A stretch of DNA of 64,000 bases from NCBI GenBank assembly GCA_017440805.1, contig JAFSGN010000022.1, forward strand, positions 124,225-188,224, written 5' to 3'. The translations under genes were made by a program, and so were the position numbers. Positions 19,185 through 28,286 of the stretch are shown piece by piece (positions within the stretch are counted from its first letter, which is position 1; each line of letters opens with the position of its first letter). The DNA comes from Clostridia bacterium (GTDB taxonomy: Bacteria > Bacillota > Clostridia > Oscillospirales > SIG627). Below the pieces are notes generated by a model, which saw only the letters and a list, made by a program, of their open reading frames with translations, had not been told where the DNA came from and ran no database searches.

Positions 19185-20618
19185 TCAATCAGCAGATGCG
19201 TTTTTTATACTTGCAGTGGCATTATTGTGCTCACCTAAGGTACGGGAGAATATTGCCGCACCGTTCTTATAGGTTACGAAATAGTAATAGTTTGTTTCCG
19301 CAGGATACAACGCCGCAAGAATACTTTCAAGTCCTGGATTTGCAACTGCACTCGGCGGTAATCCCTTATACATATAAGTGTTATACAGTGAGTCAATTTT
19401 AAGGTCATCAGAAGTTATTTCTTTTTTGCGTTCTTCAAAAGAATATTGAATAGTTGCATCAGACTGCAGATAAGGATTATCCCAATTTGACAGACGGTTA
19501 TGAAAAACAGATGAGATTTTATCAAGGTCTTCCTGTAAAAAGCCTTCTTTTTCTATAATAGAAGCAAGAGTAATCATTTCATCTACCGTATATCCCAAAA
19601 TTGCACAACGGTCATAGTATTCTTCTTCAAATTTCTGATTGAAGTTTGATAAGAGTTTTGATATTATAAAACTCTCCTGGCTGTCAGTATAAAAATCATA
19701 TGTGTCGGGGTACAGATAACCTTCAAGCCGATACTTTCTGCCGGGTATATTTTCCCATCCCTCAAGTTCCTTTACGAACTTGTAGTCATATTCATAATTA
19801 TTGATTGCTTCTATAAAATTTTCTCTGTTTCCGACACCCGCATCGGTAAATATCTTTATTGTTTCATCAACAGTAAGACCTTCTTTGAATGTGAGTGTTA
19901 CTATAGTTCTGCCTCCGGATGTTTTTCTGAATTTTGAAAGCAGCATATCATAATTTAAAAGCGAAGAAACTTCGTAAGTGCCCTCACTGAGTTCAATGGG
20001 TTTTTCATCATTGCGGTGCCGGTACCATGTATAAAATCTGAACACACCAGGATGTTCAATTATTCCGCCGGAGTGAAGCAAATCGGCAAGTTCTGAAACT
20101 GTCGTATTTTCTTTAATGGAAATTTCGGCAGATACATCATCTTTTACAAAAGCAAAAATATCATTTGAGTATATTATTCCATAGTACGAAAGAACTCCGG
20201 AAATTGAAATCACCGCTATGATATATATAAGTGCCTTTGCAATACCGGAAAAAAGTCCACCGCCTTTTTCATCGGTATTTTTTGTTTTTTTGTTTTTTTG
20301 TGCAACACTGTCTGTTCCGGTTTGTTTTACATTTTTCACGGTATCGGGTGGATTCACAGGTTTTACGGGGACACCGTTTACTATTGTGTCCGATTTTGCC
20401 TCGTTTTCTTTTTTAACAGGTTTCACCACAGGATTATTAACAACGGTATCAGATTTATTGACACTGCTTTGTACTGATGTTCTGTTATTAGATACACTCC
20501 GTACACCCTGGGGAATTGCTCTTGTTCTTTTTAAATTTTCTTTTTTATCATTGCTGTTTTCAACCATGACATCAAGTTCAAAACTTTCGTTCTTTTCATT
20601 TTTTTCCATATTATCCAT
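19185..20618 (-). CDS. mltG: Endolytic murein transglycosylase MltG
   Basis: 477 residues. A long charged cytoplasmic region (1-125, rich in Lys, Asn and repeated P-V-K-P-V) leads to a membrane span (about 128-150). A LysM-like subdomain follows, then the catalytic YceG domain with L-A-S-I-I-E-K-E-G near residue 350, whose first Glu is the catalytic residue of the family. MltG cuts nascent glycan strands during elongation. The cytoplasmic tail is longer than in E. coli, as in other Firmicutes. It is in the operon with the CPBP-type gene upstream (12-base gap). Confidence 0.93.
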   Translation of the reverse strand: MDNMEKNEKNESFELDVMVENSNDKKENLKRTRAIPQGVRSVSNNRTSVQSSVNKSDTVVNNPVVKPVKKENEAKSDTIVNGVPVKPVNPPDTVKNVKQTGTDSVAQKNKKTKNTDEKGGGLFSGIAKALIYIIAVISISGVLSYYGIIYSNDIFAFVKDDVSAEISIKENTTVSELADLLHSGGIIEHPGVFRFYTWYRHRNDEKPIELSEGTYEVSSLLNYDMLLSKFRKTSGGRTIVTLTFKEGLTVDETIKIFTDAGVGNRENFIEAINNYEYDYKFVKELEGWENIPGRKYRLEGYLYPDTYDFYTDSQESFIISKLLSNFNQKFEEEYYDRCAILGYTVDEMITLASIIEKEGFLQEDLDKISSVFHNRLSNWDNPYLQSDATIQYSFEERKKEITSDDLKIDSLYNTYMYKGLPPSAVANPGLESILAALYPAETNYYYFVTYKNGAAIFSRTLGEHNNATASIKNASAD

Positions 20619-20630
20619 TTGAAAACCTCA

Positions 20631-21581
20631 CTATAAATTTATAACTGCCGCTATCAGAAAAACAGCAATGCAAAACCACAAAAAAGGAGAAATAACAACC
20701 GCAGAAAATGAAGAAACAAAACTTTTTTTGGGTTCATCGGATACTGATTTATTGTTTTTCCGTTCAAGGGCGTTCAATTTTTTTATTATCTCATTTTGCA
20801 TATCACACTCTTCTGCTTTTGCACGATACATCCCCTCAAGTGTTGAAAAAGTAAAAAAGAGCAATATGATAATTATAAGACCAAGAACAAACAACGGCAT
20901 TGCCGAATCAGAAATTTTTCTCATATACACCGTAACAGTGTCCATGGCGTAAATTTCAAAAGCATTATACATAATGTGCAATATTACAGATGGTATTACC
21001 GAATCAGTCACAACTGCAATTGTTCCAAAAAAAACACCTGTATAAAGTAAAATAACAACAGACGAAAAATTCATTGAAGAAAAAGAAAAGAGAAATGACG
21101 ACATAAGTATTGCACAAACCGCGCCATATGTTCTGTATTCGCTTAAAACAACGCCACGAAACAAAAGTTCCTTAACAATGGCAGGCACAATGACAAACCC
21201 CAAAAGCGCGTATACCGATTGTTCTCCAGCAAAATTATATGTTTTAACATTGTTTGCTATTAGTTTGCCGTTAAAATAATACAAATCAATAAACAGAAAA
21301 AACAAAATTCCAACCAGAAATATACTGCCCAGAAACAGTGTGAGAAAAAGATATCTGCGCGAAAACAAATTAAACTTCAACGCTTTAAAAAACATCATAT
21401 TTCGCACTTTGCAGTAAAACGCAAGCGGCAACATATATACTATAAGTTGGACAACCGTATATGAAAGATAATAATCAGCACCGTTGATAACCGCCGTTTT
21501 TATTATATTATCGGAGATTAACAGCAAAATCATTATAACGCTTACAAAAACCGGTGCGTATACTTTATCATTTTTTTGCAT
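20631..21581 (-). CDS. CPBP (CAAX protease/bacteriocin-processing) family membrane protein, active-site motifs degenerate
   Basis: 316 residues with about eight membrane spans. The Abi/CPBP core is recognisable: K-E-L-L-F-R-G at the position of the E-E-x-x-x-R motif, an aromatic-rich second motif, and H-I-M-Y-N-A as the third (H-x-x-x-N). The first Glu of motif 1 is Lys, and the His expected in motif 2 (F-x-x-x-H) is replaced in F-S-F-S-S-M-N. It may therefore lack protease activity and act as a scaffold, or the metal site may differ. Overlaps the 5-FCL gene by 14 bases. Confidence 0.75.
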   Translation of the reverse strand: MQKNDKVYAPVFVSVIMILLLISDNIIKTAVINGADYYLSYTVVQLIVYMLPLAFYCKVRNMMFFKALKFNLFSRRYLFLTLFLGSIFLVGILFFLFIDLYYFNGKLIANNVKTYNFAGEQSVYALLGFVIVPAIVKELLFRGVVLSEYRTYGAVCAILMSSFLFSFSSMNFSSVVILLYTGVFFGTIAVVTDSVIPSVILHIMYNAFEIYAMDTVTVYMRKISDSAMPLFVLGLIIIILLFFTFSTLEGMYRAKAEECDMQNEIIKKLNALERKNNKSVSDEPKKSFVSSFSAVVISPFLWFCIAVFLIAAVINL

Positions 21582-22161
21582 TTAAATTTACAATTCCTTT
21601 CTCGGTTATCACCATATCAACCTTGGTGTCATATCTGCCTACCGGAAGTGAATCAAGCAGAAAATCAGAATAGCAAAGACCGATTTTTGTACCGCAAAAG
21701 TCCCGCAGGAAGCGGTCATAATATCCTTTTCCGTATCCGATACGATTGCCTGTAATGTCAAAGGCAAGTCCCGGCACAATACAGGCACAATGGCCCTTAG
21801 GCTCAAAAAGCGGAAATTTCTCAGGCGGTTCATGAATGCCGTACATTCCTTCAACAAGTTCAGATAAATTATTAACTTTGTGAAAAAACATTATATCTGT
21901 ACCTGTCTGACTTTTTGTGCATCTGGGCAAATAAACCCTTTTACCCTGTTCAAGTGCCGCTTCAATGATATTAATTGTGTAAACTTCTCCTTCTATTGAG
22001 TAGTAAGCCAAAAAGGAGTCGGTATGTCTGAAAGTCAGGGTTCTTACGAGATTATCGAATATTGCCCTGTCATAATGTGACTTTTTTTCTTCCGGAAAAT
22101 TGCTGCGATATTCTTTTAACTCATGGCGCAATTCCTTTTTTTTCACAGCCCAATATTGCAT
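21568..22161 (-). CDS. 5-formyltetrahydrofolate cyclo-ligase
   Basis: 197 residues, the usual size. It makes 5,10-methenyl-THF from 5-formyl-THF with ATP (EC 6.3.3.2). The signature G-x-G-K-G-Y-Y-D-R-F-L is visible at about residues 152-162, with the N-terminal K-K-K-E-L-R-x-E-L-K-E-Y-R. The frame extends further upstream to 22296, but that part lies inside the previous gene; the ATG at 22161, one base after the DJ-1 gene stop, gives the family length and suggests termination-reinitiation. A GTG four codons later is an alternative. Confidence 0.9.
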   Translation of the reverse strand: MQYWAVKKKELRHELKEYRSNFPEEKKSHYDRAIFDNLVRTLTFRHTDSFLAYYSIEGEVYTINIIEAALEQGKRVYLPRCTKSQTGTDIMFFHKVNNLSELVEGMYGIHEPPEKFPLFEPKGHCACIVPGLAFDITGNRIGYGKGYYDRFLRDFCGTKIGLCYSDFLLDSLPVGRYDTKVDMVITEKGIVNLNAKK

Positions 22162-22162
22162 C

Positions 22163-22693
22163 TCACTTAACCAACATTCCGTTTTTAACGCTTTCTGCGA
22201 CCTCTTTGCCAATGAGTAATCCGGCAATTTCAAAACCAAAATCAAAAGATGTTCCTGGTCCCATGGAAGTAATAACTCTTCCGTCCGTAACAACACTCTG
22301 ACTTGTTATTTTGGCACAATGAAGTTCGTTTTCAAGGGACGGATAGCAAATTGCTTTTTTATCTTTCAGAAGTCCAAGAGATGCAATCAGTGTGGGGGCT
22401 GCACAGATAGCAGCGATATATGCGGATGTGGATTTTAATATTTCGCAAAGTTTATTACACTTTGCCATATTTTCAACGCCGGTCATACCGCCCGGCAAAA
22501 CATACATATCTCCGTTATCGGAAATATTTTCAATGCTCATATCCGCCTTCAAAAGAATACCGTGTGCACCCGTAACCATTATATCCTTCATTACACTTAC
22601 TGTTTTCACATCAACGCCGCAACGACGCAAAATGTCAACGGTACAAACAGCCTCGATTTCTTCAAATCCATCTGCTAAAAACAAATAAACCAT
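22163..22693 (-). CDS. DJ-1/PfpI family protein (YajL/ThiJ-like)
   Basis: 176 residues. A DJ-1 fold with the nucleophile elbow A-A-I-C-A-A-P-T (Cys near residue 101) and the acidic partner in F-E-E-I-E (Glu near 12). Members are glyoxalase/deglycase-like or redox chaperones; the exact activity here is undecided. The start at 22693 is chosen because the family begins M-V-Y-L-F-L-A-D-G-F-E-E and an AGGAAGG site lies upstream; the frame continues 14 codons further but into the preceding gene. The start is one base beyond the preceding stop. Confidence 0.88.
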   Translation of the reverse strand: MVYLFLADGFEEIEAVCTVDILRRCGVDVKTVSVMKDIMVTGAHGILLKADMSIENISDNGDMYVLPGGMTGVENMAKCNKLCEILKSTSAYIAAICAAPTLIASLGLLKDKKAICYPSLENELHCAKITSQSVVTDGRVITSMGPGTSFDFGFEIAGLLIGKEVAESVKNGMLVK

Positions 22694-22694
22694 T

Positions 22695-23462
22695 TCATTC
22701 GCCTTCCTTTTTGCGATTAAAAAATGTTTGTGCAAGAAATTTCGGGATTTTCATCATTCTGCCAAGTCTCTGAGGTTGCTTAAGCAAACGATAAAACCAT
22801 TCCAGATTTAATTTAACAAATACATCCGGTGCCCGTTTTACACGCCCTGCAAAAACATCAAGACTACCGCCGAGTCCGATTAACAAAGATGCGGTTGTCC
22901 TATCCTTAAACTCATATATCCACTTTTCCTGTCTGGGACATCCCAGGCAAACAAAAACAATGTCTGCACCGGAACTGTTTATTTTTTCGATAACAGCATC
23001 GCTTTCATTATCCTTGAAATATCCGTCGGAAGTTCCGCAAATATTAAGTCCGGGATATTTTTGTTTAAGTTTCTCTGCGGCAGCATCTGCAGTGGACAGA
23101 ACAATTTTTCCGTTTTCATCAACCGTTTCAGGCTTTGAACCCAGTAAAAACAATTTTTTTCCGCTTTTACAGCAGTATTCTATTATGTTCTGTGCAAGTT
23201 CTACACCCGCAACCTTCTCTTTAAGAGGTGTTTTTAAAATTTTGGATGCCAACAGAACCCCGGCACCATCCGGTATGACCATATCTGCGGAATTTATTAC
23301 ATTACAAAAATCACTTTGTTCTATGCAAAGTTGAACTATTTCGGAATTTGGCGTAAAAATAACAGACGCACCTTCCGATTCCGTCAACAATATGGATTTT
23401 TCAAGTGCCTCAGACATATTGACATTATCAAAAAATACTCCGCGTATGTTTATTTTCGACAT
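22695..23462 (-). CDS. WecG/TagA/CpsF family glycosyltransferase (GT26)
   Basis: 255 residues, full-length GT26. Visible are the T-P-N-S-E motif (37-41), D-G-A-G-V-L-L-A near 65-72, V-F-V-C-L-G-C-P-R-Q-E-K-W (about 170-182), and the C-terminal R-A-P-D-x-F-V-K-L-N-L-E-W-F-Y-R-L motif. The family adds N-acetylmannosamine (or a related sugar) to undecaprenyl-PP-GlcNAc for teichoic acid or capsule linkage units. First gene of the leftward operon, GAAAGG ribosome binding site, divergent from pgi. Confidence 0.9.
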   Translation of the reverse strand: MSKINIRGVFFDNVNMSEALEKSILLTESEGASVIFTPNSEIVQLCIEQSDFCNVINSADMVIPDGAGVLLASKILKTPLKEKVAGVELAQNIIEYCCKSGKKLFLLGSKPETVDENGKIVLSTADAAAEKLKQKYPGLNICGTSDGYFKDNESDAVIEKINSSGADIVFVCLGCPRQEKWIYEFKDRTTASLLIGLGGSLDVFAGRVKRAPDVFVKLNLEWFYRLLKQPQRLGRMMKIPKFLAQTFFNRKKEGE

Positions 23463-23491
23463 AAAAAAATCCTTTCAAACAATCTATTTGT

Positions 23492-23520
23492 ATTTTAACA
23501 CAAAATTACATAATAATCAA
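23492..23520 (-). promoter_or_regulatory. Sigma-A promoter of the glycosyltransferase-SPFH operon
   Basis: Minus strand TTGATT (23515-23520), 17-base spacer, TAAAAT (23492-23497), about 30 bases upstream of the start codon. Confidence 0.65.
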
Positions 23521-23551
23521 TAGTAAAATCAAAAATTATTGATAACACTCC

Positions 23552-23580
23552 TTGACTTTTGTCTTTGATCATGGTAAAAT
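23552..23580 (+). promoter_or_regulatory. Sigma-A promoter of pgi
   Basis: TTGACT (23552-23557), 17-base spacer, TAAAAT (23575-23580), 42 bases upstream of the pgi start. Back-to-back with the divergent promoter on the other strand. Confidence 0.7.
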
Positions 23581-23621
23581 ATACACATATAATTGTGAGT
23601 TTTTTGAAAGGAATGATTTTT

Positions 23622-24974
23622 ATGGCATTAAGATTACAAACCAAATTTTTAAAAAGTTTCGTAGGAACACATGAGTATGAGGCTATGAAACCGCTGGTTG
23701 AAGCAGCACATAAGACTCTCAACTCCCCTAATAAATGGACCGGATGGCTTGATTTGCCGGTAAACTACGATAAAGAAGAATTTTCAAACATAAAAAAGGC
23801 TGCTTCAAACATTCAGAAAATGTGTGACGCATTCATTGTTATCGGAATCGGAGGCTCATATCTGGGTGCCCGTGCCGCAATTGAATTTGTAAAAGGCGCG
23901 TCATACAATACAATGCCCAAAAATACTCCCGGTGTTTATTTTGCGGGAAATTCCATTGACCCTGACTATCTTTCTTCTCTTATTCAACTTTGTGAAACAA
24001 AAGATGTTTGTCTTAATGTTATTTCCAAATCCGGAACAACAACCGAACCTGCAATTGCTTTCAGAATTTTAAAAGAAATTGTTGAAAAAAAATACGGTGT
24101 TGAAGAATCTAAAAAGCGTATTTTTGTCACAACAGACAAAAACCCCGCCACCGCACTTAAGGCTCTTGCACTTAACGAAGGATATGAAACCTTCGTAGTC
24201 CCCGACAACATCGGCGGAAGATACAGCGTACTTACCGCGGTTGGATTGCTCCCCATTGCTGTTGCAGGCTGTGACATTGACAAGATGATGAAGGGTGCAG
24301 CACAAGCCCGTCTTGACTTTGCAGAATGCGACATGGACAAAAACGACTGCTACAAATATGCCGCAATTCGCAATATCATGCTTGCAAAAGGCAAAACAAT
24401 GGAACTTTATGCATCTTACAAGCCTGATATGTTATCTACATCCGAGTGGCTCAAACAACTTTACGGCGAGAGCGAAGGAAAAGACAACAAAGGTCTCTTC
24501 CCCGCATCTGTTGTTTACTCCACAGATTTACACAGCCTTGGCCAATATGTCCAGGAAGGCATGAGAAACATTTTCGAAACTGTAATTGATGTTCAAAACT
24601 CCCGTTCATCCATTTGTGTTCCGTTTGACGAGAAAAACACCGACGGTCTTAACTTCTTGTCCGGAAAAACTCTTCATGAAATCAACCGTACCGCTTTCTT
24701 AGGTACTATTCTCGCACATACAGAGGGCGGTGTTCCCAACATTGTAATTGAAGTTGATGCACTTGACGAAGAAAACTTCGGATATTTCGTTTACTTCTTT
24801 GAGAAAGCTTGCGGTATTTCGGGATTTATTCTCGGTGTTAATCCTTTTGACCAACCCGGTGTTGAAGCATACAAGAAAAATATGTTTGCACTTCTCTCCA
24901 AACCCGATGCAAATGGCGAAAATCTCAAAAGAAAGCAACTTCTTGAAGAAAAATTGGAACTTTTGAACAAATAA
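23622..24974 (+). CDS. pgi: Glucose-6-phosphate isomerase
   Basis: 450 residues, the short Gram-positive type. It interconverts glucose-6-phosphate and fructose-6-phosphate (EC 5.3.1.9). Visible are the sugar-phosphate isomerase folds with [11 protein letters not shown] (about 78-88), [10 protein letters not shown] (about 133-142), the G-G-R-Y-S-V-L motif (about 201-207), and the C-terminal [12 protein letters not shown]. The ATG at 23622 is preferred over upstream in-frame starts because GAAAGGAA lies 8 bases before it and the family begins here. Confidence 0.96.
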   Translation: MALRLQTKFLKSFVGTHEYEAMKPLVEAAHKTLNSPNKWTGWLDLPVNYDKEEFSNIKKAASNIQKMCDAFIVIGIGGSYLGARAAIEFVKGASYNTMPKNTPGVYFAGNSIDPDYLSSLIQLCETKDVCLNVISKSGTTTEPAIAFRILKEIVEKKYGVEESKKRIFVTTDKNPATALKALALNEGYETFVVPDNIGGRYSVLTAVGLLPIAVAGCDIDKMMKGAAQARLDFAECDMDKNDCYKYAAIRNIMLAKGKTMELYASYKPDMLSTSEWLKQLYGESEGKDNKGLFPASVVYSTDLHSLGQYVQEGMRNIFETVIDVQNSRSSICVPFDEKNTDGLNFLSGKTLHEINRTAFLGTILAHTEGGVPNIVIEVDALDEENFGYFVYFFEKACGISGFILGVNPFDQPGVEAYKKNMFALLSKPDANGENLKRKQLLEEKLELLNK

Positions 24975-25021
24975 TCCCGTATATTTTTTACACAATATAT
25001 ATTATATTAACAATTTTTCTC

Positions 25022-25050
25022 TTGCAAGTATGAAAAAAATATAGTATTAT
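25022..25050 (+). promoter_or_regulatory. Sigma-A promoter of the small P-loop gene
   Basis: TTGCAA (25022-25027), 17-base spacer, TATTAT (25045-25050), 70 bases before the start codon. Confidence 0.55.
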
Positions 25051-25119
25051 ATATACACGAGGTAAGACACTTTAAATTAATTTTCAAAGTCCCGAAAGGG
25101 CGGAAAGGAACAACTCATT

Positions 25120-25530
25120 ATGATAAGATTAATTGTAGGTCTTAAAGGCACAGGAAAAACCAAAACACTAATTGAACTTGCTAACAAAGCGGTTGAAACC
25201 TCTCCCGGACATGTTGCTTGTATTGAAAAAGGTAATAAACTTATATTTGATGTTAAACATCAGGTTCGTCTTATTGACACCGAAGAATACAGCGTAAACG
25301 GTGCTGATATGCTTTACGGTCTTGTTTGCGGTATTTTATCTGCAAATTATGATATAAAAGACCTTTTCATAGATTCTTCTCTTAAAATCTGCGGAGACAA
25401 TATTGACGAGTTTAAAGTTCTTGTTGAAAAACTTGACAAACTTGCAGCAAAGTCAGAAGTAAACCTCATTACAACCTGTTCAATTGCACCCCAGGACCTT
25501 CCCGCCGAACTGACAAAATACATTTATTGA
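25120..25530 (+). CDS. Small P-loop ATP-binding protein
   Basis: 136 residues. The protein opens with a Walker A loop, G-L-K-G-T-G-K-T-K-T (residues 7-16), and has a possible Walker B strand D-L-F-I-D-S-S (about residue 85). No other domain is present; it is shorter than twitching-motility or kinase ATPases. A GGAAAGGA site precedes the ATG. Related short ATPases appear in other Clostridia, but the function is unknown to me. Confidence 0.75.
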   Translation: MIRLIVGLKGTGKTKTLIELANKAVETSPGHVACIEKGNKLIFDVKHQVRLIDTEEYSVNGADMLYGLVCGILSANYDIKDLFIDSSLKICGDNIDEFKVLVEKLDKLAAKSEVNLITTCSIAPQDLPAELTKYIY

Positions 25531-25547
25531 TTAATTATTTCAATGCG

Positions 25548-25577
25548 AAGGACTGCCGATTTATATTGGCAGTCCTT
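25548..25577 (+). terminator. Hairpin after the P-loop gene
   Basis: A perfect 10-bp stem (25548-25557 with 25568-25577), 10-base loop, but no T-run follows, so termination would be weak. It may instead protect the mRNA 3' end. Confidence 0.45.
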
Positions 25578-25617
25578 GTGACTATATCAGGCATAAAGAA
25601 AGGATTTTTTCATTCAG

Positions 25618-26589
25618 ATGAACTGGATTGAATTTAAAATAACAATTCCGCAAAAAACAACCGAGTTTTTTTCAAACATTTTGATAAATGCAGGCATTAA
25701 AAATTTTGCAGTTGATGACTTTGACGATTTTGAACAAGTTCTTGACGACAAGCAATTGTTTTACGATTATGTTGAAGACAGTCTTTTTGACAAAAAGGGT
25801 CAAAACCCCGTAATTACTGTGTATTTTCCCGAAAATACACAAGGTCGTGAATCGCTGGAATATATAAAAAGTCAACTTAATGCACTCAAATCCCTTCCCG
25901 AATATTCGTCCCTTGAATACACTTTAAACGCAACAAAAGAGGAAGATTGGGAAAACAACTGGAAGAAATACTTTAAACCATTTACTGTCGGTCAAAAACT
26001 TGTTGTAAAACCGTCATGGGAAACACTGTCTGACGAAATGACAAAAAACCGACATATTATAGAAATTGACCCGGGTTCTTCCTTTGGTACGGGTACACAT
26101 GCAACAACAAGACTCTGCCTGACTCTTCTTGAGAACAACATTTCAGATGAAACCGTTTTATTGGATATGGGAACAGGCAGCGGAATACTTTCCATCGGTG
26201 CTTTGGTATTGGGAGCAAAAAAAGTTGTTGCAGTTGATATTGATGAAAATTCTGCACGGATTGCAAAAGAAAACCTTGATATTAATTCCCATTCATTTGC
26301 ATCTGATGATTATACAATTATTTGCACAAATGTCCTTGAAAGCAATACGCTTGACAGCAGAATTGACATAAAATACGACATTATAACCGCCAACATCGTT
26401 GCAGGAATAATAATTGATATGGCTCCGCTGTTCAAAAGACTTCTTAAAAACCAGGGAGTTTTAATAGCCTCCGGCATTATAGGACCTCGTGCCGAAGAGG
26501 TGCTTTGCGAACTTGAAAAAGCCGGGTTTAAACTGATAAAACGATGTGAAGACGAAGACTGGGTTGCACTTGAAATGAAAAACAATTAG
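25618..26589 (+). CDS. prmA: Ribosomal protein L11 methyltransferase
   Basis: 323 residues. An N-terminal substrate-binding domain (about 1-125) that begins N-W-I-E-F-K-I, then a Rossmann methyltransferase with D-P-G-S-S-F-G-T-G-T-H (about 146-156), SAM motif I D-M-G-T-G-S-G (about 182-188), and the N-I-V-A-G-I loop (about 258-263) typical of PrmA. It trimethylates L11 using SAM. AAAGGA lies 13 bases before the ATG. Followed 12 bases later by the WG-repeat gene, possibly one transcript. Confidence 0.94.
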   Translation: MNWIEFKITIPQKTTEFFSNILINAGIKNFAVDDFDDFEQVLDDKQLFYDYVEDSLFDKKGQNPVITVYFPENTQGRESLEYIKSQLNALKSLPEYSSLEYTLNATKEEDWENNWKKYFKPFTVGQKLVVKPSWETLSDEMTKNRHIIEIDPGSSFGTGTHATTRLCLTLLENNISDETVLLDMGTGSGILSIGALVLGAKKVVAVDIDENSARIAKENLDINSHSFASDDYTIICTNVLESNTLDSRIDIKYDIITANIVAGIIIDMAPLFKRLLKNQGVLIASGIIGPRAEEVLCELEKAGFKLIKRCEDEDWVALEMKNN

Positions 26590-26601
26590 AACGGAGTTCT
26601 T

Positions 26602-28245
26602 ATGTTCCCCGGAAACAATCACTTTGGTCTTTTTTCAATTATTAAAAGTATTTTAATAAAATTCTTTTGGACTGTTACGGCAGTTCTTTGTGGTTTTGCT
26701 CTTATACTTTTTGTAAATAACCGGTTTGACTTTTTACCGCAGATACAATTACATGATTATTCAGATACAAACAACCAGAGTTCTGCAGATGAAAATAATT
26801 TTACCGAGGATCTACCCCCCGAAACTGTTCCGGAAGCATCAGATTCGACTGTTACTGCCCAATCTTTTCTTTCGTCATTAAAAGAACCTGATAAATCTGA
26901 ACAGAATTATGAAATCTCGGATTTGCCGTTTGACAGCGGCGAGTTTGTTCTTGCATCATTTCCCGGTTTGAATCTTCCGCCTTATTACTCCGTAAGTAAA
27001 ATAACAAGTACAATCTCAGAAAACGGAGAAATCACAGAAGAAACACATCCACGCCCTGCTGTTCATCCCAGAATGGGATTTATAATTTTACAAAACAGCG
27101 ATTTAAGTTATTATCTCCTTGACGGTGACGGAACATTTTTGTGTGCTCTTCCCGAAGGTGCGGAACTTCTTCCCGCAAGAGACCGGGACGGAAACCCTGT
27201 ATTTTCTTTTCCTGACGGTTATATGTATTACTCCCGCCGGGAAAAAGCATTTTTCTCCTCTTCATACAATCCGCAAAGAGATGTTCACGGTGCTAATTTT
27301 GACGCCCCGTCATATTATGACATTGCGGATGAATCGGTGTACCGTTTCTACAATGAAGAAACAAAATTATGGGGTTTAAAAAACGACGACGGAAAATATA
27401 TTGTTTATGATGCGTTTGCTTTTGCGTATCAGTTTTCAGAGGGTTTTGGTGCTCTGCAAAACGCCAACGGAAGAATTACCATCCGTAACGAAAACGGATA
27501 TTCCCGCTTTACAGACCATAGTTTTTACCCACCTGACACAAACGGAATCGAATCGCTCGGATTTTACACATTTGACCACGGTCTTATGAGAGTAAGAGAT
27601 AAAAAATACGACTGGCGAGGTAATGTAATAAGTGACAGAGAATTTGTCTTACACTTGGGTAATACCGAATTCTTTATCCCGCAAGACTACAAAATAGAAA
27701 GTTATTTTGACGGGATTTTTCTGTTATCCAAGAACGGAAAATACGGATATTATAACTATCTCGGCGAATGGATTTGTCAACCTGTTTATACTTATGCACT
27801 CCCATTCACAGAAGGGCTTGGGGTAATCGGTTATGCAGACGGAAAAAAAGGTGTTGTGGATAAAAACGGAGCATTTGTTGTCCCTTTAGTTTTTGACGAA
27901 ATAACGCGTTGTTCGGGAGGTGTGATGTCTTTATACACCAAACAAGACGGATGGAGTGTTATTTGTAAAGGTAAGTTTAACTATGAAGAGCAAGAGCAGG
28001 ATAAAATAACACCCACTGCAGAATCCTCATTGATAGACCAACTTACTGTAGAAATGCCATTTATTCCATCATATATGGGAGAACGGATAGCATACGACTA
28101 CACGATGTGGTTATACTACAATCGAAATTCTGTTATTTGCGGATTTTTGTATGCTGTTCCCTTTGAGCCATCGTATATTGGCGAACAAATAGCATATGAT
28201 TATACCATGGGATTGTATAATAACAGAAAAAAATCAGGTGACTGA
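26602..28245 (+). CDS. WG-repeat membrane-anchored protein with a C-terminal duplication
   Basis: 547 residues. One membrane span at about 20-38 in an otherwise extracytoplasmic protein. An acidic Ser/Thr-rich linker (45-100) leads into several WG (KWG-type) repeats between about 230 and 460, seen as K-x-G-Y-Y-N, K-K-G-V-V-D-K-N-G and Q-D-G-W-S-V. WG repeats are beta-propeller-like modules common in Clostridia; function is unknown. The C-terminus carries two 25-residue imperfect copies (residues 486-510 and 520-544), 34 codons apart, each with P-S-Y-x-G-E-x-I-A-Y-D-Y-T-M. GGAG precedes the ATG. Confidence 0.85.
   Translation: MFPGNNHFGLFSIIKSILIKFFWTVTAVLCGFALILFVNNRFDFLPQIQLHDYSDTNNQSSADENNFTEDLPPETVPEASDSTVTAQSFLSSLKEPDKSEQNYEISDLPFDSGEFVLASFPGLNLPPYYSVSKITSTISENGEITEETHPRPAVHPRMGFIILQNSDLSYYLLDGDGTFLCALPEGAELLPARDRDGNPVFSFPDGYMYYSRREKAFFSSSYNPQRDVHGANFDAPSYYDIADESVYRFYNEETKLWGLKNDDGKYIVYDAFAFAYQFSEGFGALQNANGRITIRNENGYSRFTDHSFYPPDTNGIESLGFYTFDHGLMRVRDKKYDWRGNVISDREFVLHLGNTEFFIPQDYKIESYFDGIFLLSKNGKYGYYNYLGEWICQPVYTYALPFTEGLGVIGYADGKKGVVDKNGAFVVPLVFDEITRCSGGVMSLYTKQDGWSVICKGKFNYEEQEQDKITPTAESSLIDQLTVEMPFIPSYMGERIAYDYTMWLYYNRNSVICGFLYAVPFEPSYIGEQIAYDYTMGLYNNRKKSGD
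28057..28233 (+). repeat. Two-copy tandem repeat inside the WG-repeat gene
   Basis: Copies at 28057-28131 and 28159-28233 (25 codons each, period 102 bases) encode closely similar peptides. The nucleotide copies differ at many third positions, so the duplication is old enough to have drifted while the peptide stayed similar. Confidence 0.75.
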
Positions 28246-28262
28246 AAATTATTCAGTCACCT
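28236..28262. terminator. Bidirectional terminator overlapping the WG-gene stop codon
   Basis: An 11-bp stem (28236-28246 with 28252-28262) that includes the TGA at 28243-28245. On the minus strand it is followed by a T7 run, so it best serves the convergent flavoprotein gene. Confidence 0.7.
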
Positions 28263-28286
28263 TGTTTCATTCATGAAAATATTTTT

